35,755 bases of DNA from contig JAJDVT010000042.1 of assembly GCA_022826005.1 (NCBI GenBank), positions 1 to 35,755 of the forward strand. Direction: 5' to 3'. The stretch comes from Gemmatimonadota bacterium (GTDB taxonomy: Bacteria > Gemmatimonadota > Gemmatimonadetes > Longimicrobiales > Gaopeijiaceae). Under the pieces are notes generated by a model. It saw only the letters and a program-made list of their open reading frames with translations. It did no database searches and was not told the origin of the DNA. Positions 1 to 7,820 of this stretch are shown here, one piece after another. The first letter of the stretch is position 1, and every line of letters begins with the position of its first letter. The translations under genes and the position numbers were made by a program.

Positions 1-2090
1 ATCCTATGTGCTCGACGTGCTGGACGCCCGCAGACGGCTGGAGGAGGCCAAGAAGGCAGCCTGACTCTCGGGGGTACCATCCCCCAAGGCCGGGGACGTG
101 TCACAGCGTCTCCGGCCTCTCTTATGCCCGCTTCCGAGGCAATCTTCGTTCGCAACGAAGCACTCCAGCCGGAAACTTCCCGAAGCTGCAAGGTGACATC
201 CACCTCATGGCGCCGATCCCAGTGCGGCATGTACTCCCCGCCACCCTGGTCACGGAACGCTACCCTCGCCCATTGGTACGAAGCCCAGCCCCGGAGTAGC
301 CCCTTGTGCCGTTGAATGGACACGTCCCACCCAAGGGCGTGGCCGTCGTGGAACTCAAGAGCGGACAAATCGCGTGAGGAATCCGGCCTCCAGCGAGGGT
401 TGTCGCCGAATTGCCTTACCCAGAAGCCCGCGGATCCCGTCCATGTTTCTCCGGGCCGAGCGTCGACAGCCACACTGATCCCGTCGGCTGCGGAGGCCGG
501 CAACCCTGCTGTACGAAGTGACCACATCGGAGGTCCTGGAACGATGTAGCGGTCGTCCCGCACCGCGGATAGGAACTGATAGGCCCGATCGAGACTTGCG
601 CTCAGCGCGACCGCACCAATGTGCAGGCGGCCGGACAACCGTGGCTCCAGAAAAGCCCGGGAGCCAGTACCCTCGGCTCCAATGCGAAAGCCGGGAGCGA
701 GTCGAAGGCGGCCGATCCAGCCCTCGATCTCCGCAAACAGCGAACCGTGACGGTAGGAATCAGAAACCTGCGACTCAATGTATGCGCCGGGGCCACTCGC
801 AAGAAGACTCACCGGGCCGGCTTCGGCCCTGCCGCCAACGCGCACTCCGATGCGCTCCCCACGGATGGCGAGCTGTCCCCGTACACCCCGTGCACCAATA
901 CGGTTTCTGGTATACGGCCGTGATCCTTCATTGCCGACGGATACCGTGGCATCGTAGTTGCTGAAGTACACGGTCAGGTCGCTGTTCGTCCGGTTGTTGG
1001 GAACCCAGGACCATGTGAGGGAAGAGACGAGATTACCCCACTCCGAATCGAGCGATTCGCCCAGGTGATCGAGCTCCAATGCAAAGTGATCCTGGGAAGC
1101 CAGCAATGACCACCCCAAACGATGTTCTTCACCGAGGTAGCTCCACGTTCCCAGGTTGAGGTCGTGAAACGAGTACGGCATGGCTATGCCGGTGACATCG
1201 GTCGTCGCACGTCGGCCGGCTATCAGCCAGCTTCCATCGCTCCACGGAACCGGGCCCCGGGCGGCGAAGCGCAACCCAAGCATGCTCAACCCGCCACTGA
1301 CTCCAAGACCCGACCCGCTTCGCGTTCGATGCTGTGCAGACAACACCCCGGAAAGTGACCCGCCGTATCGGGCGGGAATCGAGCCCTTGAAGAACTCCAC
1401 GGACCCGATGGCATCCGGGTTGAACAAGCCGAACATCCCGAACATGTGATGCGGGCCAAAAACAGGCGCGCCGTCCAGGAATACGGCCAGTTGGTCGAAA
1501 TCACCCCCGCGCAGGAAGATCTCTGATCCGAAATCGCTGGTGCTCGTGACGCCGGAAAACGACTCCAGGCTACGGAAGACATCCGCCTCGGCTATGGCCG
1601 GTACCGCCTTCACCTCCGCCTGCGTGACACCAATCGCTCCAACGACGACTTCTCTTTCAAAGATCTGCCGCGCCAATTCCAGAGAACTCGCCGCTGCCTG
1701 CTCCGAACGCACGGTCAGGGCTGCCAGGGTGACAGGGGAGCGCCTGAGGACCAGGGTCGCCATCGACCCTTCGCTCGGAACCGCAACAACCGTGTCCAGG
1801 GAATGGTATCCGATGCGAGTGGCCATCACTCGAACCGAATCCACGGTGGTCCTCGGCAACGTGGCCACTCCGGAACGATTCGTCAGCGCATTGATCCGAA
1901 GATCCGGAAGGGAAAGGGCCACGCCGGTGAGGGGTTCTCCCGACACATGATCCACGGTGCGTACGCTCCACTGTGAAGCGGCAGATTCCTGCGCACTCAG
2001 CGGCGGGCACCACGAAGCCCATAGCGAAGCTACCAGGGCGACGTGCAGTGTCGAACCATGGCGGCAGGTCCTGGCCAATCCGTTTCCCAT
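1..2090 (-). CDS. TonB-dependent receptor, 3' end apparently lost
   Basis: The frame opens with ATG at 2090, preceded by GGGAG at good spacing, and stays open to the window edge (696 codons). Residues 1-40 form a signal peptide ending near LSAQES. A carboxypeptidase-regulatory-like beta domain follows (VSGEPLTGV, then MATRIGYHSLDT). Next is a plug domain with RSLESFSGVTSTSDFGSE, FLRGGDFDQ, FLDGAPVF and GSIPARYGGSLSGVLS, then barrel strands containing LTWSWVPNNRTNSD and HWDRRHEVDV. Such receptors import scarce ligands such as metal chelates across the outer membrane. Receptor-like sequence stops near 130-145, before the last barrel strands, and the remaining frame is antisense to the + gene and its terminator. 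It may be a truncated, non-functional gene or an assembly junction. Confidence 0.75.
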   Translation of the reverse strand, partial: MGNGLARTCRHGSTLHVALVASLWASWCPPLSAQESAASQWSVRTVDHVSGEPLTGVALSLPDLRINALTNRSGVATLPRTTVDSVRVMATRIGYHSLDTVVAVPSEGSMATLVLRRSPVTLAALTVRSEQAAASSLELARQIFEREVVVGAIGVTQAEVKAVPAIAEADVFRSLESFSGVTSTSDFGSEIFLRGGDFDQLAVFLDGAPVFGPHHMFGMFGLFNPDAIGSVEFFKGSIPARYGGSLSGVLSAQHRTRSGSGLGVSGGLSMLGLRFAARGPVPWSDGSWLIAGRRATTDVTGIAMPYSFHDLNLGTWSYLGEEHRLGWSLLASQDHFALELDHLGESLDSEWGNLVSSLTWSWVPNNRTNSDLTVYFSNYDATVSVGNEGSRPYTRNRIGARGVRGQLAIRGERIGVRVGGRAEAGPVSLLASGPGAYIESQVSDSYRHGSLFAEIEGWIGRLRLAPGFRIGAEGTGSRAFLEPRLSGRLHIGAVALSASLDRAYQFLSAVRDDRYIVPGPPMWSLRTAGLPASAADGISVAVDARPGETWTGSAGFWVRQFGDNPRWRPDSSRDLSALEFHDGHALGWDVSIQRHKGLLRGWASYQWARVAFRDQGGGEYMPHWDRRHEVDVTLQLREVSGWSASLRTKIASEAGIREAGDAVTRPRPWGMVPPRVRLPSWPPPAVCGRPARRAHR
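2..64 (+). CDS. C-terminal end of an unidentified protein (partial)
   Basis: Only the last 20 codons lie in the window, ending in TGA at 62-64. They encode a charged helical tail containing LDVLDARRRLEEAKKAA. A tail with a VLDARRRLEEA-type helix occurs at the end of TolC-like outer membrane efflux proteins, but the stretch is too short to assign. A strong hairpin follows 22 bp after the stop (87-118), as expected for a terminated gene. The same DNA is also open on the minus strand as the apparent tail of the TonB receptor, but that translation does not look like a receptor, so I favour the plus-strand gene. Confidence 0.45.
   Translation, partial: SYVLDVLDARRRLEEAKKAA
87..118 (+). terminator. 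Hairpin terminator after the first + gene
   Basis: AGGCCGGGGACG (87-98) pairs with CGTCTCCGGCCT (107-118) in a 12-bp stem with one G-T wobble and an 8-nt loop, followed by the weak pyrimidine tract CTCTT. It sits just after the stop at 64 and probably ends that transcript. Confidence 0.6.
144..160. repeat. Short perfect inverted repeat at the end of receptor homology
   Basis: CTTCGTT (144-150) and AACGAAG (154-160) flank three bases. It lies where receptor-like translation ends and the + gene's terminator begins. Confidence 0.5.
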
Positions 2091-2348
2091 CGGAGCTCCC
2101 GGGTGACTTCGTGGGCGAGGTGACAAAAGATAACCGGCCCACGAGCAGCAGGGCCTACACCTGACCACCACATCGGCACCGGATTCCATAGCTCCACGTC
2201 AATTGGATTTCCGCGTCGCCCCATGGGTCAAGAGGGAACCCAACTCCCGCTTCATCGGAGAACACGTCGGCAGGAGACACTGACCCTCGCACCCGGCTTG
2301 GCGCACCCTTGGGGTCGTGTGGGTTTTATTACGGTGTCCGGCGGGGCG

Positions 2349-3464
2349 TTAGCTGCCCGGGACCCCCGCCAGTATTCCATCGCACGGCTCCCCGCTGACC
2401 CGGCGAATCGGGTTAATGGTCACCTTTGGTGCCGAGTTGGGGCGCACGCTTCTGTGAATGCTGCCGTCCGGTTGAACGGTTTCCTCGTAGTAGAGGTGGT
2501 AGACCACCACACTGTCCGAGCGGATGCTGACGGGCCTCTTCAGGAGCCGTTGCTTCGTGCGGATGAGCGCGTAACAGCCGGTCTTGGGGTTGATGACGGC
2601 GCCGTGCGTGAGGGCGCCGGCGCCGAGCAGGACGAGGTTGCCGTGTCCGTCGAAGGAGACCTGCGCGCGCCGCGACCAGTGTTGGCACGAGCCTCCGCGT
2701 TGGATGACCCGCTGGCCGTTCCGAATCTCCCTTATGCTGCACCCCCCCTCCTTTGCGTCCTCCGGGGGAATCGTCAGGTTGCTTACCGTTCCGTCGCGTT
2801 GGTAGACGGTGAGTGTTCCCGGTTCATTGTCCATGGCCGTGAACACGTAGGCCGCATCTTCGGAACAGGCGATGCGGGTGTCGCTCATCAACGCCAGGCC
2901 GGTGGCGACGGCTTCTTCGCGCGGTCCAGTGATTGCGGACCCTCCCTGCGCCGTCGCAACGGGTCCGATGTTTTGATCCTGATACTCGGGTCCACGTCGC
3001 ACCACGCCGCCCTGTGTGGGCACCGCGGGCTGGCCACCAAAACCGCACACCCCTCTGGTTGCCGGTCGAACCGGTGTCCAGGTGTCAATGCGGGTTCCCA
3101 ACGAGTCGAACTCAAGGACTCTCAGGTAGCCGGATATGTAGAGTCCCCCGTTGGGCGCAAGCGCCAGTCCCGTCTTGCCGTTGCTCAGTTCGCCCGGGCC
3201 ATCGCCCGTCGGGGCGAAGACGGTTCGTATCCATTCTCCCGTCAAGAGGGAGAATACCATGAATCCGTCCGGTTCCTCCCGGTCGTCGCCGTACAAAAGG
3301 CCACGAGTCCAGTCCACGGCCACCCGGCCGGCGTACAGTGACCTGTACTCGTCGTCGATGATGGTGCGACCGGCTTCCAAGTCGATCTCGACGATTTCCT
3401 GTGCGCTCACGGAAACCGTGAGAACGGCCGGTGTCAGAGCCCCGAGGAGCGATAGCCTGGGCAT
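2349..3464 (-). CDS. Secreted beta-propeller-like protein of unknown role
   Basis: The 371-residue product has a signal peptide (about 1-21, ending SVSAQ). The body looks like repeated propeller strands: GRVAVDWTRGLLYGDD, GLALAPNGGLYISGYLRVLEFDSLG, and VSFDGHGNLVLLGAGAL. This pattern resembles 6-bladed/NHL-type proteins that are common in secretome-rich environmental bacteria. No catalytic motif is visible. ATG at 3464 is preceded by a GGAAGGAAGG run. It starts 27 bp after the small secreted protein ends at 3492, so the two are probably co-transcribed downstream of the sigma gene at 4736-5224. Confidence 0.7.
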   Translation of the reverse strand: MPRLSLLGALTPAVLTVSVSAQEIVEIDLEAGRTIIDDEYRSLYAGRVAVDWTRGLLYGDDREEPDGFMVFSLLTGEWIRTVFAPTGDGPGELSNGKTGLALAPNGGLYISGYLRVLEFDSLGTRIDTWTPVRPATRGVCGFGGQPAVPTQGGVVRRGPEYQDQNIGPVATAQGGSAITGPREEAVATGLALMSDTRIACSEDAAYVFTAMDNEPGTLTVYQRDGTVSNLTIPPEDAKEGGCSIREIRNGQRVIQRGGSCQHWSRRAQVSFDGHGNLVLLGAGALTHGAVINPKTGCYALIRTKQRLLKRPVSIRSDSVVVYHLYYEETVQPDGSIHRSVRPNSAPKVTINPIRRVSGEPCDGILAGVPGS

Positions 3465-3491
3465 GGTGTTCGCCTTCCTTCCGATACGGCT

Positions 3492-3830
3492 TTAGACCGT
3501 AATGAGGTTAGTGACGTGACGCACCTCACCACAGTCACCGTACTCGCACGTAAGAACCAAGTCAACGGAGATTCCCTCGTCGTCGATGTCGATTTCGACG
3601 GAGTTACCGGCGCCGTCCAGCTCGCACTTCTCCGTGACTGTGATGATGTCACCGTCTTCGTCTTCCCACTGGTCGATGATGACAGTGTGATCCTCCGCGC
3701 ACGCATCCTGCATGGCGCTGGGGTCGGTGCACTCCTTCGCGGGAGGCGCCGTGTCTGCCGTGGCGACGACCGGCGGTGCGAGGGCCACCATGAAGACGGC
3801 GGCGACAGCGATGGCGATGAACTTCTTCAT
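3492..3830 (-). CDS. Small acidic exported protein with five cysteines
   Basis: The start is fixed by a strong AGGAGGA site 5 bp before the ATG at 3830; the longer open frame upstream has no such support. The 112-residue product has a signal peptide (MKKFIAIAV... ending near VVATADT). The mature part is short and acidic, with cysteines in KEC, DAC, EKC, LTC and GDC contexts and an Asp/Glu-rich centre (WEDEDGD, IDIDDEG) that could bind a cation. I recognise no family. It lies between two other exported proteins in the run that follows the sigma gene at 4736-5224. Confidence 0.75.
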   Translation of the reverse strand: MKKFIAIAVAAVFMVALAPPVVATADTAPPAKECTDPSAMQDACAEDHTVIIDQWEDEDGDIITVTEKCELDGAGNSVEIDIDDEGISVDLVLTCEYGDCGEVRHVTNLITV

Positions 3831-3906
3831 CTGACTTCCTCCTGTTAGAGAGGGGGTGTGAGTGTGGCGCACCATTCGGCACGCCGTCGGGACAATTCCG
3901 GGATGG

Positions 3907-4626
3907 TCAGAGGACCGGCGGATCGATGCCGTCGCCGTCGAAGAAACGGGGGCCAGCCTCCGTGACGTCGGTCTCCTCGGCGTTGGTGAAGTAGTTGATG
4001 ACCCGGTGGATGTTGTGAGCCCACACGTAGCCGGGCACGAACTCCGGGTAGAAGTCGATATCGGGACGGTAGATCGCCGTTTCGCACTTCGTTGTCTTGT
4101 ACGATTTCGACCACTGGCGCTCCCCGGTGACCGGCGGCGGACCCTCGATGGGCCAATCGCGCCCATGCACGACCCACAGGTCGTTGCCGAGTATTGCCCC
4201 ACCGCTCGACGACGTGAACGGGCGTACCGTGAACAGGCCGCGCGACCCGGGGAACAGCGGCGGCCGTTCGATGAACGTGATCGCAGATCCGATCAGCTGG
4301 GGGTTCTTAGAGCATCTGCCTGAAGAGCTTGCCATGGCGCCCTGGATGTCGTACTCGGCGATGTGGCGCTCGAACTTGGCGACGAGTTCCTGGACGTGGC
4401 GTCGGCGCTGCTCGGCCGTCCGGCCGGTCATGGTGCCGGCGAAGTCAAGCAGTGCCGGGTCGGCGAGTTCGCGCTTCAAGTCCGCGACCACCATGCGATA
4501 GGCGTCGATCCCGGTGTACGCCTCGTCCGGAACGGATTGCGGTTCAGGTTCGGCCGGCACGGTCACCATTTCCGTGCAGCCTGCGAGGATGGTGATGGCG
4601 AGCACTGCGAGTGTTCTTCTCATCAT
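3907..4626 (-). CDS. Lipoprotein of unknown function
   Basis: The 239-residue product begins MMRRTLAVLAITILAGCTE, a lipoprotein signal with lipobox LAGC, so it is probably membrane-anchored. Either of the two adjacent ATGs (4626 or 4623) could be the start; GAAGGGA lies upstream. The N-terminal third is helical and charged. The C-terminal half is richer in aromatics (NDLWVVHGRDWP, FVPGYVWAHNIHRVINYF). I see no recognisable domain. It lies 109 bp downstream of the sigma gene and 76 bp upstream of the small acidic exported protein, all on the minus strand. Confidence 0.7.
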   Translation of the reverse strand: MMRRTLAVLAITILAGCTEMVTVPAEPEPQSVPDEAYTGIDAYRMVVADLKRELADPALLDFAGTMTGRTAEQRRRHVQELVAKFERHIAEYDIQGAMASSSGRCSKNPQLIGSAITFIERPPLFPGSRGLFTVRPFTSSSGGAILGNDLWVVHGRDWPIEGPPPVTGERQWSKSYKTTKCETAIYRPDIDFYPEFVPGYVWAHNIHRVINYFTNAEETDVTEAGPRFFDGDGIDPPVL

Positions 4627-4735
4627 TCTGTTCCCTTCGGGGTTTGACTCGGGCGACGACTCCTTCGCCGCCTCAACCCTGTAGTGTCGCGAGCGTTCGG
4701 TTCCGTTTCTCCGTGATGCCCTCGGCAGCCGCCAC

Positions 4736-5224
4736 TCATGCTTCGCACGCAGCCCTTAGCGCCTGAATCGCCCGGAATCTGCTGGACCGTACGGCTTCTG
4801 CAGTCACCTCCATCGCCTTGGCGATTTCCAGGTCGGGCATCTCGTCCACCACCATGTGCCGCAACGTCCGCCGCTGCGGGGCGGGCAGATGCTCGATCGC
4901 GCTGAGCACCGAGTCGATGCGGGGATCACGGGGCGGGGGGTCGTCAGCCGGGAGGGTGTGGACGTGCGGGAAAGCCTGGAGTATCGCTGCGCGGCGTTCT
5001 CGCTTCCTCAGGTGATTCCGGCCCACGTTCTTGACGTACCCCAGCAGCAGTCCCTTCGGAGAGGACACCTCCCCGACCTCCTCCAGCTTCCGAAGGATCG
5101 CCAGCAGCGCCGACTGCCTGATGTCCTCCGCAGTCGTCGAAGGACCCGCGTACCTTGCCGCCACCGCCAGCATCGCTCTGTCGTGCTCTTTGGCCCAGCG
5201 CTCCAATTGACCCCTGTCGGCCAT
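4736..5224 (-). CDS. ECF-type RNA polymerase sigma factor (first)
   Basis: The 162-residue protein has sigma-70 region 2 near residues 15-70 (AEDIRQSALLAILRKL, then YVKNVGRNHLRKRERR) and region 4 near 110-158 (HLPAPQRRTLRHMVVDEMPDLEIAKAMEVTAEAVRSSR split across a helix-turn-helix). There is no large extension, as in ECF factors. The frame is open back to 5323, but I chose ATG at 5224 for two reasons. GGAG lies upstream of it, and a promoter matching three others in the cluster sits at 5272-5304, inside the longer frame. The longer version would add a false membrane segment. The promoter suggests auto- or cross-regulation with the sigma factor at 6427-7020. Confidence 0.85.
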   Translation of the reverse strand: MADRGQLERWAKEHDRAMLAVAARYAGPSTTAEDIRQSALLAILRKLEEVGEVSSPKGLLLGYVKNVGRNHLRKRERRAAILQAFPHVHTLPADDPPPRDPRIDSVLSAIEHLPAPQRRTLRHMVVDEMPDLEIAKAMEVTAEAVRSSRFRAIQALRAACEA

Positions 5225-5271
5225 CCCGTTCGCTCCATGGTCATTCGTGGGCGGAATTGCCCACGTGATGA

Positions 5272-5304
5272 CACAGACAGTTGCCAGAGCCAAAGCGTGC
5301 AAAA
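5272..5304 (-). promoter_or_regulatory. ECF-type promoter P3, before the first sigma gene
   Basis: Read on the minus strand: TTTTGCACG, then 17 bp after TGCACG, then GTCTGTG. The -35-like and -10-like boxes lie about 48 bp before the ATG at 5224. The spacing is identical to the elements at 5993, 8117 and 8451, and the GCANCT just before the -10 box is also shared. Confidence 0.75.
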
Positions 5305-5338
5305 CCATTCTCACGCGACCCATGGCAAGGAGTGGTTC

Positions 5339-5920
5339 CTACGCCCCGGGAGCCCGTCCGCCACCGCTCCGAATCGCCCCAACCACCTCAGCCAACTTGC
5401 TGCCGTGACCTTCGCCGACGACGACGCCCTCTCCGTCGACGGCGATCACCCACGGCACGCGCCCCGCAACCATCTGCACCGTTTCGTCGTCGAGGCCGTC
5501 GGGCGTCCCTACCGGGACAAGCCACCCCATTTCGCGGGCGAACGCCGCCGCCGCACCGGGAGGTCCGGGGGCGATGGCGAGAATCCGCAGGTCTCCGCTG
5601 TCCATCGTGGAAAGCCACTCCGTCCATCCCGGCGCGATCCGTCTCGTATGAGGGCATTCCGGATCGAAGACGAGCAGCAGCGTGCGGCGTCCATCGCCCA
5701 GCCGGACCGCTGCGCCGTCAACAAGGCGGAACGACAGCATCGAGACATCGTCGCCGCCGGTGAGGAAGTCCGGCGCCGGGCCGAGGGCACGGGCCCTCGC
5801 GGCGAGCACCACGACTTGCGCGATGGCGAGGATGGCGAGGCCGAGAACCATCGCGAGATGGCGTGGCCGCGTTCCGCCCGGGCGGCCGCTGGCAGGTTTC
5901 AGGGGAAGTAGTGGGGACAT
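5339..5920 (-). CDS. Membrane-anchored thioredoxin-fold protein with a CPHT site
   Basis: The 193-residue product has a cytoplasmic basic N-terminus, one membrane helix (about 23-45, AMVLGLAILAIAQVVVLAA) and an extracytoplasmic redoxin-like domain. The active-site region reads LLLVFDPECPHTRRIAPGW, followed by a typical beta-alpha pattern and the late VPWVIAVDGEG strand with a cis-Pro-like VP. In TlpA/ResA proteins the motif is CxxC; here the second cysteine is Thr, so it cannot act as an ordinary dithiol reductant. It may use a one-cysteine mechanism or act as a thiol sensor. ATG at 5920 follows AGGAGGG and lies 73 bp after promoter P4; the longer frame to 5995 would overlap the promoter. Confidence 0.75.
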   Translation of the reverse strand: MSPLLPLKPASGRPGGTRPRHLAMVLGLAILAIAQVVVLAARARALGPAPDFLTGGDDVSMLSFRLVDGAAVRLGDGRRTLLLVFDPECPHTRRIAPGWTEWLSTMDSGDLRILAIAPGPPGAAAAFAREMGWLVPVGTPDGLDDETVQMVAGRVPWVIAVDGEGVVVGEGHGSKLAEVVGAIRSGGGRAPGA

Positions 5921-5992
5921 CTGTTGAACCCTCCTGTTCCGTGGTGGTGGCGACCGTTCTGGTCGCCAGTGTGGGTTGTAGCCATCACCACA

Positions 5993-6025
5993 CACAGACA
6001 GGTGCCGGTCAACAAACGTGCAATC
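5993..6025 (-). promoter_or_regulatory. ECF-type promoter P4, before the thioredoxin-like gene
   Basis: Minus strand: ATTGCACG, then 17 bp after TGCACG, then GTCTGTG, with CACCT directly before the -10-like box. It matches P1-P3 and lies 73 bp before the ATG at 5920. Confidence 0.7.
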
Positions 6026-6049
6026 GGATGTTCGGGGGCCGGTTCCGGA

Positions 6050-6430
6050 TTACCGGGGGCGGCCCCTGTTCCACAGGTAGGCCGCTACCACCCCACCACC
6101 CACGACCGAAGCCACTGCGCGAAGGAGCAGCGGCGCCGTTTCCGCTTCCGTCATGCGGCTGGCGAGGAATGCGAACAGCGCCAACCCGACAAGGAATCCG
6201 GCAAGGGCGATTTCCCAGCCGGCAGGAGGTCGCTCCAGCTTCCGCTTCCGGGGTTCCAGCCGGGAAATAGCCGCGTCGATCAGGCCATGCCGCGTTTCGC
6301 CGGGGGGGCTCATTGCCGATCGGGTTCCCTCGACTATTGCGTCATGTAGACGGTCGCCGACCGGCTCTTCCACCTGATCCGGCCCGCCACCCCCCGCGTC
6401 CGCCGATTCCGTCGTGGCTGGACTCTTCAT
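6050..6430 (-). CDS. Small membrane protein, probable anti-sigma factor
   Basis: The 126-residue product has a soluble N-terminal half (about 1-70, with the basic stretch LEPRKRKLERPPAG) and two membrane helices (about 72-90 and 102-119) ending in a basic tail. Its ATG overlaps the sigma gene stop in ATGA at 6427-6430, so the two are translationally coupled. A one- or two-helix membrane protein coupled directly to an ECF sigma gene is the usual layout for an anti-sigma factor, so that role is inferred from context. No zinc anti-sigma HxxxCxxC motif is present. Confidence 0.65.
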   Translation of the reverse strand: MKSPATTESADAGGGGPDQVEEPVGDRLHDAIVEGTRSAMSPPGETRHGLIDAAISRLEPRKRKLERPPAGWEIALAGFLVGLALFAFLASRMTEAETAPLLLRAVASVVGGGVVAAYLWNRGRPR

Positions 6431-7020
6431 TCCCGATAATCCTTCATCATGATGCTTAACCTCTTCCTTGCGTGTCGAAGATTGGACCGAACCGTCTCAG
6501 GCCGCACCCCCTGAATCCTCGCTACCTCCGCGGTACGGTACCCCTCGAGGTGGACCAGGAGGAACGTGTCTCCCTGCCTCTTCGGCAGGCGTGCCAGGCA
6601 GTGCCGGAGCCGAGCCAGGAATTCGGTCCGCTCGAGGTTCTCGGATGGATCGTCATGGTCATGCACGCCGTTCAACGACACCACTTCGGAGATGTACCTG
6701 GTCTCGTCCTTCCGTCGTGTCTTCCTTTCCGCTGCCCAGTTGGAGCAAACGCTGCTCGCCACCTTGTTGATCCAGCCGCGTAGCGAGCCGCGCCCGGTGA
6801 ACTGCATTCTCCGCTCCCACATGCGGATGCAGATCCGCTGGAACAGGTCATCCCGGTCGCTTTGATCCAAGGCATACGAAGCGGCCACGCTCTCGATCAG
6901 GGGACTGAAGTGCGCCAGCACTTTTCTCAGGCTGTCGAGATCGCCGCTCTGGAAGGCTTCAAAGTCGAGTTCGGCGTCGGCGTCGAAACTGTCGCGGGGG
7001 CCTTCGGAGCTGTCACTCAT
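6427..7020 (-). CDS. ECF-type RNA polymerase sigma factor (second)
   Basis: The 197-residue product contains region 2 (DLDSLRKVLAHFSPLIESVA, then DRDDLFQRICIRMWERR) at about residues 27-75 and region 4 (CLARLPKRQGDTFLLVHLEGYRTAEVARIQGVRP and ETVRSNLRHARKRL) near 135-190, with a short acidic linker. It should direct RNA polymerase to a small set of promoters. The start at 7020 overlaps the preceding gene's stop (ATGA) and gives a normal-length factor; the frame is open further upstream without support. It sits third in an operon led by the cysteine-rich protein and driven by P1, so it probably activates its own expression. Confidence 0.88.
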   Translation of the reverse strand: MSDSSEGPRDSFDADAELDFEAFQSGDLDSLRKVLAHFSPLIESVAASYALDQSDRDDLFQRICIRMWERRMQFTGRGSLRGWINKVASSVCSNWAAERKTRRKDETRYISEVVSLNGVHDHDDPSENLERTEFLARLRHCLARLPKRQGDTFLLVHLEGYRTAEVARIQGVRPETVRSNLRHARKRLSIMMKDYRE

Positions 7021-7820
7021 ACATAGCGCTTGCGCGCGATGCCGAATAGCACTGAAGCCAGCAGGAGTGGAACCACCAGCGGTATCCAGGCGGCGACCAC
7101 TCCCGACCGCATCGTGCCGTCTCGCAGGAAAGGCTCGACCGGTCCGGCGATCATCACAGCGCCGAAATAGGCCACGCCACCCAGCACGCCCAGCGCCAGC
7201 AGGACGTTCCTTCGTGGACCGCGCCCGAAGTTCTCGGTGAGCTGAGCGGCAAGCACCCCCATCATCGTGTTGATCAGGCCGAACACGGCCATGGCGATGG
7301 GCCGGTGGAGGTACCACCTGAGTATGTTGGGTGGAGCTTGGGACCGGTCGTCAACCCGCAGACTGTATTCCGACGGCGGATTGTCCTCCACAGCGCGGAG
7401 ATTCCGAAGGATGTTTGGTGGAGTTGCGGCCCCGAATGTTCGTCGCTCTACGGTCCCGTCGCCCAGCGTATCCCAATACCGGCTCTCCAGTTCAGGTGCG
7501 CCCCATGCAGCGAGATAGTAGGAAGCCGCGCCGACCGCGAGTCCGAAGGCGACGGCGGTCGGAAGGAGGCGTCGCGAGTATCCCATCACCTGCGCAAGCT
7601 TCACACCGCCCGCAAAAAGCAGGAACGGCAGGATGAAACCCAGATCGTTGGCAACCGACCAAATCCACCAGGAGACGACCTCGAACTGTCCAGCTGAAGG
7701 CCATTGGAACAACAGGAGCGTCTTGACCCCTAGCAGCAACGCACACCAAGGCAGCATGGATCCGAGGCCCGCCGTCATGCAAGCCAGGAGAGTTGGACGC
7801 TTAGCCGCTACCGTCCGCAT
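7017..7820 (-). CDS. Multi-pass membrane protein, LptF/LptG-like C-terminal half
   Basis: The 267-residue product has about six membrane helices: two at the N-terminus, one near 85-105, a soluble loop (about 110-165) and three at the C-terminus. The last part (AMAVFGLINTMMGVLAAQL, a GRGPRRN loop, then VVAAWIPLVVPLLLASVLFG) resembles the C-terminal helices of LptF/LptG lipopolysaccharide-export permeases. The large periplasmic jellyroll of those proteins is missing, so true LPS transport is doubtful. It overlaps the cysteine-rich gene by 20 bp and the sigma gene by 4 bp, so all are co-translated. A role in sensing or an envelope function under the sigma factor is plausible. Confidence 0.65.
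   Translation of the reverse strand: MRTVAAKRPTLLACMTAGLGSMLPWCALLLGVKTLLLFQWPSAGQFEVVSWWIWSVANDLGFILPFLLFAGGVKLAQVMGYSRRLLPTAVAFGLAVGAASYYLAAWGAPELESRYWDTLGDGTVERRTFGAATPPNILRNLRAVEDNPPSEYSLRVDDRSQAPPNILRWYLHRPIAMAVFGLINTMMGVLAAQLTENFGRGPRRNVLLALGVLGGVAYFGAVMIAGPVEPFLRDGTMRSGVVAAWIPLVVPLLLASVLFGIARKRYV

Noticed and set aside
3845-4202. N-terminal extension of the small acidic exported protein to 4202.
   Set aside because: AGGAGGA and a signal peptide begin at 3830; the extension lies inside the preceding lipoprotein gene.
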